A stretch of 64,000 nucleotides of DNA from Rotaria sordida (taxonomy: Eukaryota; Rotifera; Eurotatoria; Philodinida; Philodinidae), in contig CAJNOL010000321.1 in assembly GCA_905250125.1 (NCBI GenBank), forward strand, positions 97,448 through 161,447, read 5' to 3'. This document shows, in pieces, positions 23,412-35,767 of this stretch. The translations under genes and the position numbers were made by a program. The notes under the pieces are model-generated. The model was given only the letters and a program-made list of their open reading frames with translations. It ran no database searches and was not told the origin of the DNA. Each line of letters starts with the position of its first letter. The stretch's first letter is position 1.

Positions 23412-26400
23412 TTATTTGTTTTTTTCTATTTGATTTAAATCTTCAATTAAATTTGAACGACCTGATGTTATATGATCTGTTATTATTTGTCCATAAAGAT
23501 TTCGTTGAAGTAATTTATATGCAAGTGGTAATAGATTCGTAATACGTGAATGAAGTTTTGATGAACCATATAAAAATAAATTTAAACCAAATTCTAAACC
23601 TTCACCATAATCACATTCATCATTTGCAAATTGTATACATGTTATAACATGTTGTAATTCATCTTCAGCTGTTTGACTTATAGATTCTGATGTACTATTA
23701 CAAAATTTATCACAAACTTTTTTAAATTGATCTAAAGTAATATGAAAATATTTATTAGAGAATACCGAAAATATTTTCATTTCTTATAAAAAGCTTAAAG
23801 ATATAGCTGATCATTCTTCAACTATTACATTAAAGCCCTGCATCAGACTTCGAAATTCGGCTCTGTCGCAGTTACGTTAGTAAAACAGACAAGTTTTTTT
23901 TCTTACTCTTGCATAGTAACAAATTTATTCTTCAGATATTAAGTCATCAACAAAAATAAGTTTCAAGAATAAAAAATATCAGAGAGCCATTGTTATTAAC
24001 AAGTAGCATTCAAAGAAGTGCATATACTAGTCAAAAATTTTCACTCTGCAGGACTCTAACGTGTATTTTCTTTTTTCTCGTGTCCTCTAAAGACTAGCCA
24101 TCTATATACATATTAGGGTATAGAAAAAATGATATTGATAGAACAAAAAATAAATATAGAAACAAATTCATTAAGTCTTTATTTCCATTAAATGTTCGAA
24201 ATAATCGCCCCGATTATCTACACTCCATTGCAATTGTTGAATCCGATTATCGAACGTTTTTTTATAATCTTCTTTAGTCAAAGAAAACATGAACTTGTTT
24301 ACAGCACGATGCAATGATTTGGAATCGCTTAGATTCTTTTTGTTTGATTAAGTCGAATAGCCGAAAAAGTACATTACGACCTCCATCAAATTTTATCCGA
24401 TTGGACTAAAAATTTTTTGGAGATACTAAAGATTATATCTCAAAGGTAATTTTAAGCTTTTTCAAAAATTTGACTTTCATTTTTCTTATGAGAGAAATAC
24501 GTAAATGTTCGGTACTAAGACTGGGGTCTTAGCTTTCAAGATCCTATAAATCCGGGTAGGAAATTCAAAAACGAAAACGACTGATCTAACCTCTGGAAAA
24601 TCCTTCTAAGTATCAGTGGATCGGTTATACTGTCTTCGAGTACCACGAACAGTCAACAAGAGGGCAGGTACTCTTAAGGAAAAACTTGTTTCTATATGAA
24701 GACAAAATGTGATCTAATATTACCATTACAGATCATAACAAACAGTTCTTATCAAAATATTATTATTTTTATTATTATATTAGTTGAAGAACGATTGAAT
24801 ATCAGAGAAAAAGTTCTTTTAAGCTATTTATAAAGAAGTAAAATACTTTCAGTCACTACTTTCATCATGCTCTAAGTAGTTTGAGGAAATTCTTTTTTTA
24901 AGAATATTAGTTTAATAACCTTTAGTAAATGGAACAGGACGATAACCAATATCATTTTCAAATGGAACAACCATTCCTAAAGAATTTAATAATGTGCAAT
25001 TAATTTTTTTCTTTCGAGCATTGATTTTTGGTGTTATTTCATCGAGAGAATATTTTTGTTTTTTTGCATAAGTTTCGAGATCAGTTAGAAAATTTTGTAA
25101 ATCATTTTTAGAATTTGATTTAAGAATAGAACGACCATATAAACTAAATAAAAAGAAAGAGAAAATTAAATTATTCATAGAAAATTTTACTTACTAAATT
25201 GCAGCAAATATATTATCACCACAAATTTTAAAACGATTATTCTCACTTGCATTATTAGAAGCAAGAAATGATGGTAGTTCATCAGGTGAATCTCTAAATA
25301 AAAATAATATTAAATATATATAATTAACAATTTTTGAAATATATTAAAAAAAAATACAAGATTAATAATTCGAAAAATGAATGTCTATATTCTTTGTTAT
25401 ATAGATAAATATTAACTTACCTATAATAACCAATATGAAATTGACTTGATTTATCAAGAGTTCGAATAAGAGTCATAAATTCAGGTGTATCATAATAATA
25501 TCGATAATGTAAATGAACATTGGGTACTGTTTTACATTGTTTTAAAGCATCATCAAGAATTTCAAATGGACCCACTAATTCCAAATTAAGTAAATTTTTC
25601 AAAACATCTAAATGGAGAGAGAGAGTGTAACAAACTTTTCGGACATTTCAAACAATTATTAGTAGCATAGATTTGAAATTTTTTGCTGAAATAAACATTT
25701 TTTTTCTCATCACTATGTTAACAAACATAAAACTTGAACTCAATGAAAGATTCACCGGCATCTGCTCTAGATATAAGAAAACTCTGTTTATCCTATCCAA
25801 TTGGTTTGTAAGAGTTCCATTTTAGGTCGCGTACGCTAAGCTGTATATGTGCAATGAAATAGGACTGTCACACACAGATATTAGAAAGGATAAAATCAGG
25901 TTTGTAGAAATTCCAGCCCACGAAAGAACTTCCACCCAATTTCAATGATGTTAGATACTACATACTATTCGAATAAAAACTCTAAAAGGATTTTGGTTTG
26001 AATAAGCTATCGATTTTATTTCTGCAGGTCTTAGATTTTCGGAAAAATCGTATTTTGATCTGAAACTTTGTGCATATAGAAAACTCCACTAGACTAGCTT
26101 CTAAAAAAAATTCAGAAGTTTTACACAAAGTCTCATATCTCAAAGAGACTTTGTTAAAAATTTTTTATGTAAGCTAATCTGGTTGAGTTCTCTATATGCA
26201 CAAACTTTCAGATCAAAATATGGGTTTTCCGACAACTTGGAGGAATCTGAAAAAAACTAGATACCTTGGTCAAACTCAAATCTTTTTAGGATTTTTATTA
26301 GAACACTGTGCATTTTCTATAGACGGAGCATCTGAGGAGGTTTTCTTGTCAGTTAATCGATATGAAAGTGTCACATATAGGAGTGTACCTAATCGTTTGG

Positions 26401-27187
26401 ATCGTTTTTTACCTAAATGAAGACAAATGCACTTATTTACTGAACCACGTGACACAAGAGTTTTCCTTTGTTAGAAAATTAAATTAGTCGAACGATATTA
26501 GAGAATGTCAAAAGAGGAGTTTCAGTAACATTGTTAGATTATGTACTAGAGTTGATCAGAAAAAAACCGAACACGATGAGTTTGAATTACTTGTCAATGT
26601 CTTATTAAACTAAACAGTTCATAATCAATGAAATAAGGTTGAAATATGTCTAGTCACAAAATCTATTAGTCATCAAGGTGTTCAATGAATCTTCTAGAAT
26701 ATGTCATTTCTTTCTCACCTCGTGGCTTATTCGTATTTATATTTGAACAAAATTTCCAAAATTCATAAAGATCTGATGGAAATTCCATTTGATAAAGATG
26801 TGAAAGTAATTTTTCACCATTTAATTCCATTAATTCCATTAAACTTATTGTAGAATTATTCGATGTTGTCATTTGTTTCCTTGGTGATGATGAAGATGAA
26901 TTTGTAGTTGTTGTTGTTGTTGTTGGTGGTGGTGGTGATGATGATGATGATACAGGAGAAGAATCAATTGATTCAGATGTTAAATTATCATCTTCAATTT
27001 TTTGTTCTGTTGATGGATGACGATAATTTCGTAAATGATCAGGATGTTTTCGATAACATTTAGCACCATATTTACATAAAGGACGTGTTGATGTAACAAT
27101 TGGTAATGTTGTTTGAGTAAGTTTGATTTTTTTAGAATTCTTATTTGGAGATTTATCTGTCTCCGATAAACGTTTTCGTTCAGCCAT
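23412..27187 (-). CDS. HPF1: HPF1 homologue (histone PARylation factor) with PBZ finger
   Basis: Predicted 432-aa cofactor of PARP1/2 that completes their active site and redirects ADP-ribosylation to serine at DNA breaks. Five exons: 27187-26719, 25607-25421, 25293-25195, 25143-24920, 23731-23412; all joins keep phase and the total is divisible by three. An N-terminal PBZ zinc finger has C38, C44, H51, H57 (CKYGAKCYRKHPDH...H). The HPF1 core follows: LYEFWKFCSNI, LNLELVGPFEIL, HLHYRYYYDTPEF, HIGYYR|DSPDELPSFL, KICGDNIFAAI, and the catalytic block IQFANDECDYG, where D364-E365 correspond to human D283-E284. The C-terminal LLPLAYKLLQRNL is also conserved. Introns 1 and 4 carry transposon remnants. 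It is head to head with APLF. Confidence 0.93.
24180..24390 (-). pseudogene. Transposase C-terminal fragment in HPF1 intron 4
   Basis: Reading the minus strand to a stop near 24175 gives FDNRIQQLQWSVDNRGDYFEH, which resembles the C-terminal tail of Tc1/mariner-type transposases (W...I...GDYFEH). Upstream frame is partly open (RISDSKSLHRAVNKF). No catalytic block is found, so this is a relic inside the intron 23732-24919. Confidence 0.45.
26037..26234. mobile_element. 198-bp inverted-repeat element in HPF1 intron 1
   Basis: GGAAAAATCGTATTTTGATC at 26041 pairs with GATCAAAATATGGGTTTTCC ending at 26230 (positions sum to 52271); arms are about 54 bp and also share the CTGAAACTTTGTGCATATAG block. 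Related GAAACTTTGT motifs occur at 18348 and 22700. Confidence 0.65.
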
Positions 27188-27474
27188 TATAAAATAAAAA
27201 AAACAGAAATTTAGTTTTTCTAAGATTTCTCTTTGATATAAGTTGAATAATAATAGATGACAGATGTAACCAGTCAAAACAATATATATATATATATCTG
27301 CATCATAATTTCATTGGTTTAATAAAATTTTAATTTTTTTCGGCGACATCTAAATTATATATCATTCAACGAATCAATGAATGTAAATCTTACACCTTAG
27401 TTTTGTAATACCATATTCAAAAGAATAAAACCAAAAGTTTTAATTTTTTTTTTACTTAGATAATAATAATAAAA
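27188..27474. promoter_or_regulatory. Shared divergent promoter region, HPF1 and APLF
   Basis: 287 bp separate the two start codons. A TA run lies at 27282-27297. A pyrimidine tract followed by TTAG ends at 27459, 15 bases before the APLF ATG, and looks like a splice acceptor. The two promoters must overlap or share elements. Confidence 0.5.
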
Positions 27475-30118
27475 ATGTCTATAATAGAATTAATACCATT
27501 AGATAAAGGTAATCGACTTATTCTTGATGATACAATTGTAACAACTATTGGTCGTACATCAAATATTGGTTGTTTGGATAAAAAAATATCTCGTAATCAT
27601 GCTGAATTATATGTTAAATCTGATGGAACTTTATGGATAAAACCTATTCATCATAATCCAACATTTTATAGAACAAAAACAAATCAATTAAATACATTAA
27701 CTAAAGATCAAGAATTTCAATTAAATGACAATGATGAGATTGGTTTATTACCAAATGAATATTTTTATCGTATTTCAATTAAATCAAAAGATGAACAAAT
27801 AAATTCATCGACAATATCAAAATCACCAATTCAAGAAAAAGAATCTTCACCAGTTCATGAAGAAGAATCTTCACCAGTTCAAGAAAAAGAATCTTCACCA
27901 GTTCATGAAAAAGAATCTTCACCAATTCAAGAAAAAGAATCTTCACCAATCAAAGAAAAAGAATTTTCACCTATTAGATATCAAGATAAAGAAAAATCTC
28001 TTAATCGTGATCCAAATTTAGAACCAGAAGGTGGTGTTATATTACATACATCTCGTGCATTACCAGTATGGATGTCTACTAGTTCAATACCCGAACCAAA
28101 AACTCCTAAAGGACGAGGCAAAGGAAAATCAACTGTTACACCTACTAAACCTACTCCATCACCATCCAAATATCGAACATGTAAATATTTCAGTATTTTT
28201 ACATTCAAAAGATCGAAAATGTAACGTGCTGGCAATTCGAAATTCGAGCAAAATTGTTTTTTGTAGTGAAACTTAGATTGAGAAAAGCCCATAAAAATTG
28301 AATCCAATTTTTAAGCATATGATATCTTATCTCTGTTTGAGCTAAAACTTTCAGGATATCATAGGGACCTGTGATATTGAGCTTAATGGTAATTTTTACC
28401 CAAGCATTTTTTTCAAGAACTCTTTCCCGGCGTAAAATGATTGTCAATTTTTCAAAAGTGAGTATTTTGAAAAAAAAATGAAAATTGAGGTACTTTGTCA
28501 AAAGACAAAAAAAAGACTTCAAATAGTTCGTTTCATAGAGTAGCTTCTGATCTACAGATAAAGATCTCCAATTTTTTGTTTCGAATCGCATTAGTTAAAA
28601 TACAAAAATTATCTGGATTTTTCAAAGATTATTTTATTACTTTCGGACAAAAATTAGCGAGAGAACATATCCAATTGTCGGACGCCGTTCGAACCAGAGA
28701 TGTCCATCGTGGCTGAGAATCTGCCGCGCCGCAATGACTTATAAAAAAAGTTCCTGCGGCAGTTTTCAATGTCCTCCAAAAAAGAAATGCTGCCGCGGTG
28801 ATTTTTTAAAAAATCTGCCGCTGCCGCCATGGACATCTCTGGTTTAAGCCCATATTTTGGCTATGAGCAGAACTCAGTAGAACTAAGTAAACCTTAAAAG
28901 GGCTCTGGCTTATAGGATACCTGAACGGAAATCTGATTGCCCTATGGGTGTGAAGAAATGAGTTTTGTTTTTTCGTTCCTTCAAGAAGCTAAGATCTGAA
29001 AATTTTAACATAAAATTTTCATTTGTTGCTGCAAGGCTAGTCTTATAAGATCTAATGAAATTTATATATTAAAAATTCCAGATCTTAGCTTCTTGAAGTA
29101 AAGAAAAAAAAAATCTTATTTCCTTACACTTAGAGGACAATCAGATTTCCGTCCCAACCATGATAAAAAAAAAAATTTTGCTCAAATTTTGAATTACCGT
29201 TATATTATCAATAACAAAAATGTCGGGTTTGATTGATCGTTATTAGATATCGGACGAAAAAAAGCCGAAGGAATTGTATACGAAGATGATGAAGAATCGA
29301 ACGAAGAATCTACTATAACAGCGACTACTTCAAAAGGTTGTTTAAATTTTTTTGCAAAAAATTTTATTGTTTCTATTGTTGATGTATTATAGATCAAAGC
29401 AATCAAATGTCATCAACAGTTAATAAACCAATTAAACGAGAACGATGTCCATATGGAAAATTTTGTTATCGAAAGAATCCAACTCATCGTCAAGAAGCTA
29501 TTCATCCTGGTGATCCCGATTGGGATAACAAAGAAAATGATATCGATGATAAAAAACCTGACTGTCCATATGGAAGTGAGTGTTATAGAAAAAATCCAGA
29601 TCATTTTAATGAATATAATCATACTCAAAAATCATCAACAATAAATAAAACTAAACGACGAACATCAAAACGTAAAGGTAGTAAAATCAAAGAATTTTAA
29701 TTGATATATTCGAAATGAATATTTTTCTTTTTTTTTCTAGGAAGTAATGATGAAGAAGAAGATGATGATGATGGATTACCAAATGAATATGATTATAATG
29801 ATAGTTTCATTGATGATGAAGATCTTAATGATAGCGGACGTATTGATCGAACCGGTAGATGATTTTGTTCTGTTTTTTTTTCTTTTTCATTCAAGTTTAA
29901 TGTATACTTTAGAAAGTTCTCAAATAGATCCTGATAATGATTGGAAACCACGTAAAAAAACTCGACATTCTGATGATGAAGAAAATAGTTCAACAGATGA
30001 AAGTGAAATAAATTTATTAAAACACGAAGCAGCAAAATTTGTTCAAGGTTCATCGATTAATCATGAACGTCCAGCTAAAAAGAAAGCACGTATATCTGTA
30101 CCAGATGAAACTGATTAA
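27475..30118 (+). CDS. APLF: APLF homologue (FHA, Ku-binding, two PBZ, histone-binding tail)
   Basis: Predicted 466-aa DNA end-joining scaffold that reads poly(ADP-ribose). Exons 27475-28180, 29247-29336, 29393-29677, 29741-29854, 29913-30118; phases agree and total is divisible by three. An FHA domain (residues 1-100) has the phospho-binding GRTSN (R27) and KISRNHAEL, expected to bind XRCC1/XRCC4. SRALPVWM at 193-200 fits the APLF-type Ku-binding motif (RxLPxWM). Two PBZ fingers follow: C284/C290/H297/H303 (CPYGKFCYRKNPTH) and C323/C329/H336/H342 (CPYGSECYRKNPDH). The acidic tail, with NEYDYNDSFIDDED and DPDNDW, matches the histone-chaperone region of APLF. Between FHA and the Ku motif are seven copies of an eight-residue Glu/Ser-Pro repeat. 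Intron 1 (28181-29246) contains two transposons. Confidence 0.93.
27823..27980 (+). repeat. In-frame 24-bp repeat coding ESSPVQEK units
   Basis: Seven tandem 24-nt units inside APLF exon 1 encode variants of SPIQEKES (SPVHEEES, SPVQEKES, SPVHEKES, SPIQEKES, SPIKEKEF). The Ser-Pro sites suggest phosphorylation. High identity between units predicts length variation between alleles. Confidence 0.85.
28695..28841. mobile_element. 147-bp hAT-like MITE in APLF intron 1
   Basis: Ends CAGAGATGTCCAT and ATGGACATCTCTG are perfect inverted repeats, extended inward by imperfect GGCGGC/GCCGC-rich sequence. Flanking 8-mers GTTCGAAC and GTTTAAGC differ at three positions, all transitions, compatible with an eroded 8-bp hAT target duplication. 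The interior is much more GC-rich than its surroundings. Confidence 0.7.
28925..29154. mobile_element. 230-bp inverted-repeat element in APLF intron 1
   Basis: ACGGAAATCTGATTG at 28925 pairs with CAATCAGATTTCCGT ending 29154 (positions sum to 58079), and the inner CTTCAAGAAGCTAAGATCTG block is repeated in reverse complement at about 29085-29100. Arms are about 70 bp. Confidence 0.7.
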
Positions 30119-32671
30119 ATCTGTGATTTTTCTTTTTTTCTTTTGTGTCTTCTTTGGTTATTTTCATTTATTGTATAAAACATTAATTGTATGTCATACG
30201 ACATGAAATCTCATCATGCTTTTGTATGAATCAGATATCACAATTAGTTCTTGTAATTTTTTTTTGTTTATATCGGTGGAAACATACGTAGTAAAATAAT
30301 TCAAATAAATGTAGAGTATTATCTGAAGAATCTTCAACTAATTCCAGAATAATATCGCATATGTTCTCAGAATAGTAATTATAGTTGCCGAGACGGTCAA
30401 AAAAACGTTACTGTATACAGTGACCATTTATTTTCATTATAACAGTTTGAATTAAATATTCTTCAATATTGTTAACATCATAAGACAGTACGATTTGTTT
30501 TTGATCGTACATCAAAATTCGCATAAACTTTTTTCTTTTTGTTTGGTTGTTCAGCTCCATGAAATCGTTTAATATCAATCTTAAATCTAGATTGTTCATG
30601 TTATATACATTTAGCAAGTTTAGTAATTGAAGGATTTTTTGATTGATACACGGTTGTTGAAAATATGATGGTATTAGCCGATCACGGCAAGTTTGTATAA
30701 CCTGCTCGTAGATATTTTACAACTGCAAGTAGGAATCTGGTGCCCAGATTTTTATAGTTCCGGGCAGAGCCTGTCAACGGATTTTTGTTCCCAAGTTTTT
30801 CAATTGGGAACGGCCTGTATTTTTTGACCTGGAATTATTTCTAAAATTTCGATCTTCACAATGAAATACACCAAAACTTCTCTATAGTGGACACTCTTCG
30901 GACTTGTTAAAAGTGTCCACTATAGTGAGGTTATGTGGTTTTCAAAGTAGACATGTTTCTAGGCATCTAGAGTATTAGTGAATAAGATAATTGGATAGAA
31001 TACGTTATTTCTTTTCTTTTCGTGTATTTTATTTTTGAAAATAGAAAAATCAACAATTGTCAAAATAATCTTTGATAGAACTTAATCTTGCCACTTTCCA
31101 ATACAGATAAATGTCAGTATATTGAGATTCAAGATCAGAGACGAGAATGTGTAGATGAGACTGTTGAGTAGACGTCAAAAAGAAAAGAAAATGAATACTA
31201 ATGATTCCGAAAATGAAAGAGCTGATTTCAATTAAAAAAAAAACAGTCGTCTTTGCCGATGTCTAATCATATGTCGTTGCTAAAACAACTCATTTTTCAA
31301 AAAATAACCCATAATAGAGAATTTTTCAGTTTAATACAGATAAGTAAACACACAATTGCGACAGGCCATAAAAAATTCAATTTTTATACCATTCACGACG
31401 AATGGATCATTTTCGACTCATTCTACGTCTTCACAGTACAATGACACCACTCAAATTTAACTATACTTGTGTCATATTGAACACCTACATAAGCTATTTT
31501 TGTAGTCGACTGAACACCAACTCTGTTGGATTAGTGCCAAGGAGTAAAGGGATAACTATAGGGATTGATCTTTGTGAAGCTATGAGACGAAATGTAATCG
31601 GGAGAAACTGTAGGAGTAATTTGTATACTATCGTTTCATACAGTTTGTGATCGTAAATAGTTGTAAGTTGACGTTTGGTAGGCACCGTATTTTATCGTAT
31701 CGTACCTAGTGCATAACTGTGTGCAAATTGAGTTTCTAATCGTTTACAATACAGTCGTAATGCTACGCTTACCAAACAGTACAAAACCTATCTATAACGA
31801 CCGTGTTTATGTGACCTAGGTCTACAGTTGACACATCTCGGAAGGCATTGAAAGTCACTCTTAACTAATGAATATCATGAAGTTATTAACTATTTAGATA
31901 ATATATAAATTTAATAATTTCCTGTAAAACCAATTGCAACATCAATGCAAAAATATTTTTGTAAAAAAAAAAAAGTAATGTTATTTGAATTAAAATCATA
32001 TAGACAAGCAACATGAGTCATAAAGTTGAAGTTGTCAGTGAATTTATGAACGTGCTTGTTTTTCCAATGTAATATAATATGTAAAAGTAATGATGAAAAT
32101 TCGAATCATTGTACTCTGAAATAAAAAATTTGTTTTAATCAATAAATAGAAAAATTTTTTTTTTCTTTTGAATTGCGCATATTATTTGTGTCAATCAAAC
32201 ACAAGAAGAAAGCAAAACAATAGTAAAGTGCATGTGCGCATAATCAAAATCTTTCATAGGAGACCACGATTTAAATTATTTTCTAGTTTTATATTCAAAA
32301 TAAACAAAAAGATCTTGTGTTTGAACTTGTACACACGTACAATGTATACTTAAAAAATTTTTTTTCTGATCTCTTTTGGTTGACTCATGTCATATATGGA
32401 CTAGCATTGTTAATAAGTGCATTAAGACATTTTCTTTTTTTTGTTCTTACAATAGAATGTAGACAACGATAAAAATCTCATAAGAGGCAGTAGAACATTT
32501 GTTGTCTCTACATACACTTCATTATTTTTTTCTTCATGATCTCAAGTTGAATTTTCATATTTTTTTTTTCTATGATTTCTTATTTAGTATGTGTGTGTGT
32601 CTGCATTCATAGAACAAAGAAGTAAAAATTTTACCGTCTTAATAAATGATTATAAATTTTATGAATATAAA
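30119..32671. other. Intergenic, no confident gene
   Basis: 2.5 kb with no recognisable domain. Notable only for a 14-bp perfect inverted repeat (CTATAGTGGACACT, 30882-30895, with its complement at 30912-30925) and a short GTTCCCAA/TTGGGAAC hairpin near 30790-30815. A minus-strand 69-codon open frame at 30408-30617 has no visible family resemblance and was not called. Confidence 0.45.
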
Positions 32672-33175
32672 ATGGCAAGTCGTATATTAAGTTTTGTTTC
32701 ATGTACATTATATTTTTTTTTTCTTATTAATTTTACTATTATTGGTTTAACTTCATTCATTATTGGAGTTGTTGGTATTGGTCGTTTTATACCAACACAT
32801 ATTACTTATACAACACATAAAAATACTACATGTTTTATTGTTGATGTTGATTATGATATATGTCAAGATTCATGTTATTGTGTTATGTGGTCTATTGAAT
32901 ATCATATTTCAAAATCTCATAAATATACATTTTCAACAATAATACATATATATGAAACATTAGATGAAGCATTAAAAAAAATAACTATTTATAATATACG
33001 AACTAATCATACATGTTATTATGATAAAACACAACATGTTAATATACGATGGGAAAAACCATCGTCATCAAAACCTTATTTGATTATGATGATTGTTGGA
33101 TTTAGTTTAACAGGAATATATATTATTATTATTGCAGTTGTTTCTTTTTATCGATCTCGAAGAACAATAACATAA
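32672..33175 (+). CDS. Two-pass membrane protein of unknown function
   Basis: Single exon, 167 aa. A hydrophobic segment at about residues 8-35 (FFFLINFTIIGLTSFIIGVV), an approximately 100-residue loop with several cysteines (TCFIVD, DICQDSCYC, NHTCYYD) and a possible N-glycosylation site at NHT, a second membrane helix near residues 135-160 (YLIMMIVGFSLTGIYIIIIA), then a short basic tail (YRSRR). This layout resembles KCNMB/TipE-type auxiliary channel subunits, but I see no decisive motif and do not claim that family. Start chosen at ATG 32672, just before the hydrophobic segment; the frame is open further upstream without another ATG. Confidence 0.7.
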   Translation: MASRILSFVSCTLYFFFLINFTIIGLTSFIIGVVGIGRFIPTHITYTTHKNTTCFIVDVDYDICQDSCYCVMWSIEYHISKSHKYTFSTIIHIYETLDEALKKITIYNIRTNHTCYYDKTQHVNIRWEKPSSSKPYLIMMIVGFSLTGIYIIIIAVVSFYRSRRTIT

Positions 33176-34200
33176 TTTCTTCATGATAATTAGTGAAGCA
33201 AAATGTCAATGATAATTTATATATATTTTTGATTAATAAATTTGAACGAATGATTATAAATTGAAGCATACACACAAATGGTAATAAACATGAAACTTTC
33301 TCAGCAAAATATTAGATTTTACAGGGCAATTATTACTATTTTGAAATAAATTGAATCTATCGAAGATGTTCAAAGTGGACAGCAATTTTAATAAATTTTT
33401 TAGTCAATTGCTATCTCTTTCTTCAAAATAAGTTGAAATCGGAGTTCTTACCATAAAGAAAAGTCATGACGAAAACATAGGATAATATCGATGTCGAAAA
33501 TTCTGTAATATTACAACTGTTTGCAATACATCTTTTGTTATACACTCAGTCAATTGATGAAATCACATTTGTAGAGTTGTATTATTTTTATAATGGTTTT
33601 ATTCACAGAAAAAGAGAAGAGTATTCTAATAATTTAGATGAAAATGATTAAAATGTTACACTTCGATAGGAATTATATTTTATGCTAAGATGAGTTTTCA
33701 GAGAAGGAAGATAAATAATTCATATCTATATTAAATCGCAGGAGCCACGAAAACAAAGGATCCCTAATCAGTAATTGAAAATTATTTCGTATTAGCAAAT
33801 AAACCTAGCAAGATTTTTTAAAACTTTATTACCTCGATGAGATATTTTCTTATATATTTCCTCAACAATCTGAAGACCCTCATGCTATATACTTCTGTTT
33901 AATGCATTAGAGATGGAGCCATAAGTCTTCACATTGTTTTCCAAAGATTTCATTCCCATTTATTGAACTGATCAGTAGAAGTAAATATTTTCATTAAATT
34001 AGTTTTGTTTTTATTCAAGTCAAAAGAGTTCATAATTACCATTGACAGACAGTGCTAATTTTACATTGATAGTAGTTTGCACCAATCAAATCGAAGTTAT
34101 ACATTCGTCATGATATGCCTGACAGATTTTCATCATATATTGTTTTCTTTGATAAATTAATACTACTAATCATTTCAACAAAAAAACAAATAGACATAAA
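33176..34200. other. Intergenic, no gene seen
   Basis: About 1 kb between the two-TM gene and ADRM1; AT-rich, no coding or repeat structure recognised. It should include the ADRM1 promoter. Confidence 0.4.
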
Positions 34201-35767
34201 ATGTCACTCTTTGGTGGATCTGCCTCTCAAGCACGTAGTCGAAATTTAGTCGAGTTTAAAGCTGGTAAAATGAATCTACGTGGTAACATGGTGTGTTACG
34301 TAAATTTGAATATTTGTATTTCTATATATTTTTATTATAGGTCTATCCAGATAAACGAAAAGGACTTCTTTATTTATATCAAGGCAATGATATGCTGATG
34401 CATTTATGTTGGAAAGATCGATCAAATAATTCAACTGAAGATGATCTTGTTATATTTCCAGATGAAATTGAATTTAAAAAAGTAACACAAAGTACAACAG
34501 GTGAAAATAAAAAATTTTTACAAATGAGAAAAAAAAACAATTTATATCTACATTATAGGACGTGTATATATTCTTAAATGGCGAATTAATTCTCGTAAAT
34601 TATTTTTTTGGATGCAAGAACCAAAAGAAGATCAAGATGAAGAATTTTGTAAAAAGATAAATGATCTGGTAAGTTCACTTTTTTTTTGTTTTGAAAATTT
34701 AATTATATTCAATATATAATTTTACTAGCTTAATCATCCACCAACACCTGGTTTTGGTGATGATATTAGTGATACTCATCCATTACAACCATTTATGGAA
34801 CGAATGGCTGGTGGTGCAGGTAGTGGTATTGATCCAAATGATTTATCGAATGTTCTTCGAAGTAAATCTCAATTTTTCTTCGTTCTTTCAAAAAAAAAAA
34901 ACAAAAATTTCTTTTTGTGATAGACTTAGATCCAAATGATTTTGCATCATTACTTTCGTCATCATTTGGACGTAGTGGTCGAAGTACTGGTTTGATACAA
35001 GGCACGCAACATAGTGGAGGATCTTCTAGTAGTTCAACGCAGCATGTAACTGATTCTCGGCCAAATACAGCACCAGCTAGTACAACGGTTACATCTACTA
35101 CTCGTAATAGTGGTTCATCATCAAAACCACGTAATGGTGGAACAAGTTCATCGTCACCTGCTGCAGCACCTAAAAGTACTGCTAGTTCAACAGCATCTAG
35201 TGGATCAAAAAGTGGTTCTATTCAAATGAGTGCTTTGACAAGTGTTCTGGCTAATTTGAGTAGTAATGCAACTGAAGCAACAACAACAACATCTTCATCT
35301 AAACCTGTCATTGATCTATGTGATATAATGACTAATGAAGTATATTTGATAGAATTTTTGTTTTTCGATCTTATCAAGTAACTATTTTAGAATTTGGTTT
35401 CATTATTAGCTAATAAAGATGTACAAGAAAAATTACGTGCTCATTTGCCTGAAGATAATACAATACCAAATACAGAAGAAGAGTTAAAAGAATCAATTCA
35501 GTCACCTCAATTTCGACAAGTTGTTAGTGCATTTAGGTTTGTTTAATAATATGAAAGTTTGTTTATAGTCTTTGTTCTTTTTTTAAACTTAGTGTTGCTC
35601 TTCAATCAGGTGAATTAGGACCTGTTCTTATTCAATTTGGTTTACCAGATGATGCAATAAAAGCAGCTAATCAAGGTGATTTACAAGCTTTTGCACAAGC
35701 ACTAGAAAAACATTATAAAAAATCTCATGAAGAAAAATCATCTGACAATACAATGGATACAAGTTAA
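34201..35767 (+). CDS. ADRM1: Proteasomal ubiquitin receptor ADRM1/Rpn13
   Basis: Predicted 409-aa subunit of the 19S proteasome that binds ubiquitin and recruits UCH37. Seven exons: 34201-34290, 34341-34500, 34559-34668, 34729-34861, 34924-35339, 35391-35536, 35593-35767; introns 50-62 bp; all phases agree. The N-terminal Pru domain (about residues 14-125) shows [52 protein letters not shown], and [21 protein letters not shown] with [17 protein letters not shown] Ser/Thr-rich linker follows. The C-terminal DEUBAD region contains [32 protein letters not shown] and [17 protein letters not shown]. Complete, no lesion. Confidence 0.95.

Noticed and set aside
30408..30617. Minus-strand 69-codon frame, polar, starting MLNVYNMNNLD
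   Set aside because: Isolated, no conserved block seen; could be a gene fragment but unsupported.
32672..33175. Assigning the two-TM protein to BK-channel beta subunits
   Set aside because: Topology and cysteines fit, but no diagnostic sequence was found; left as unknown membrane protein.
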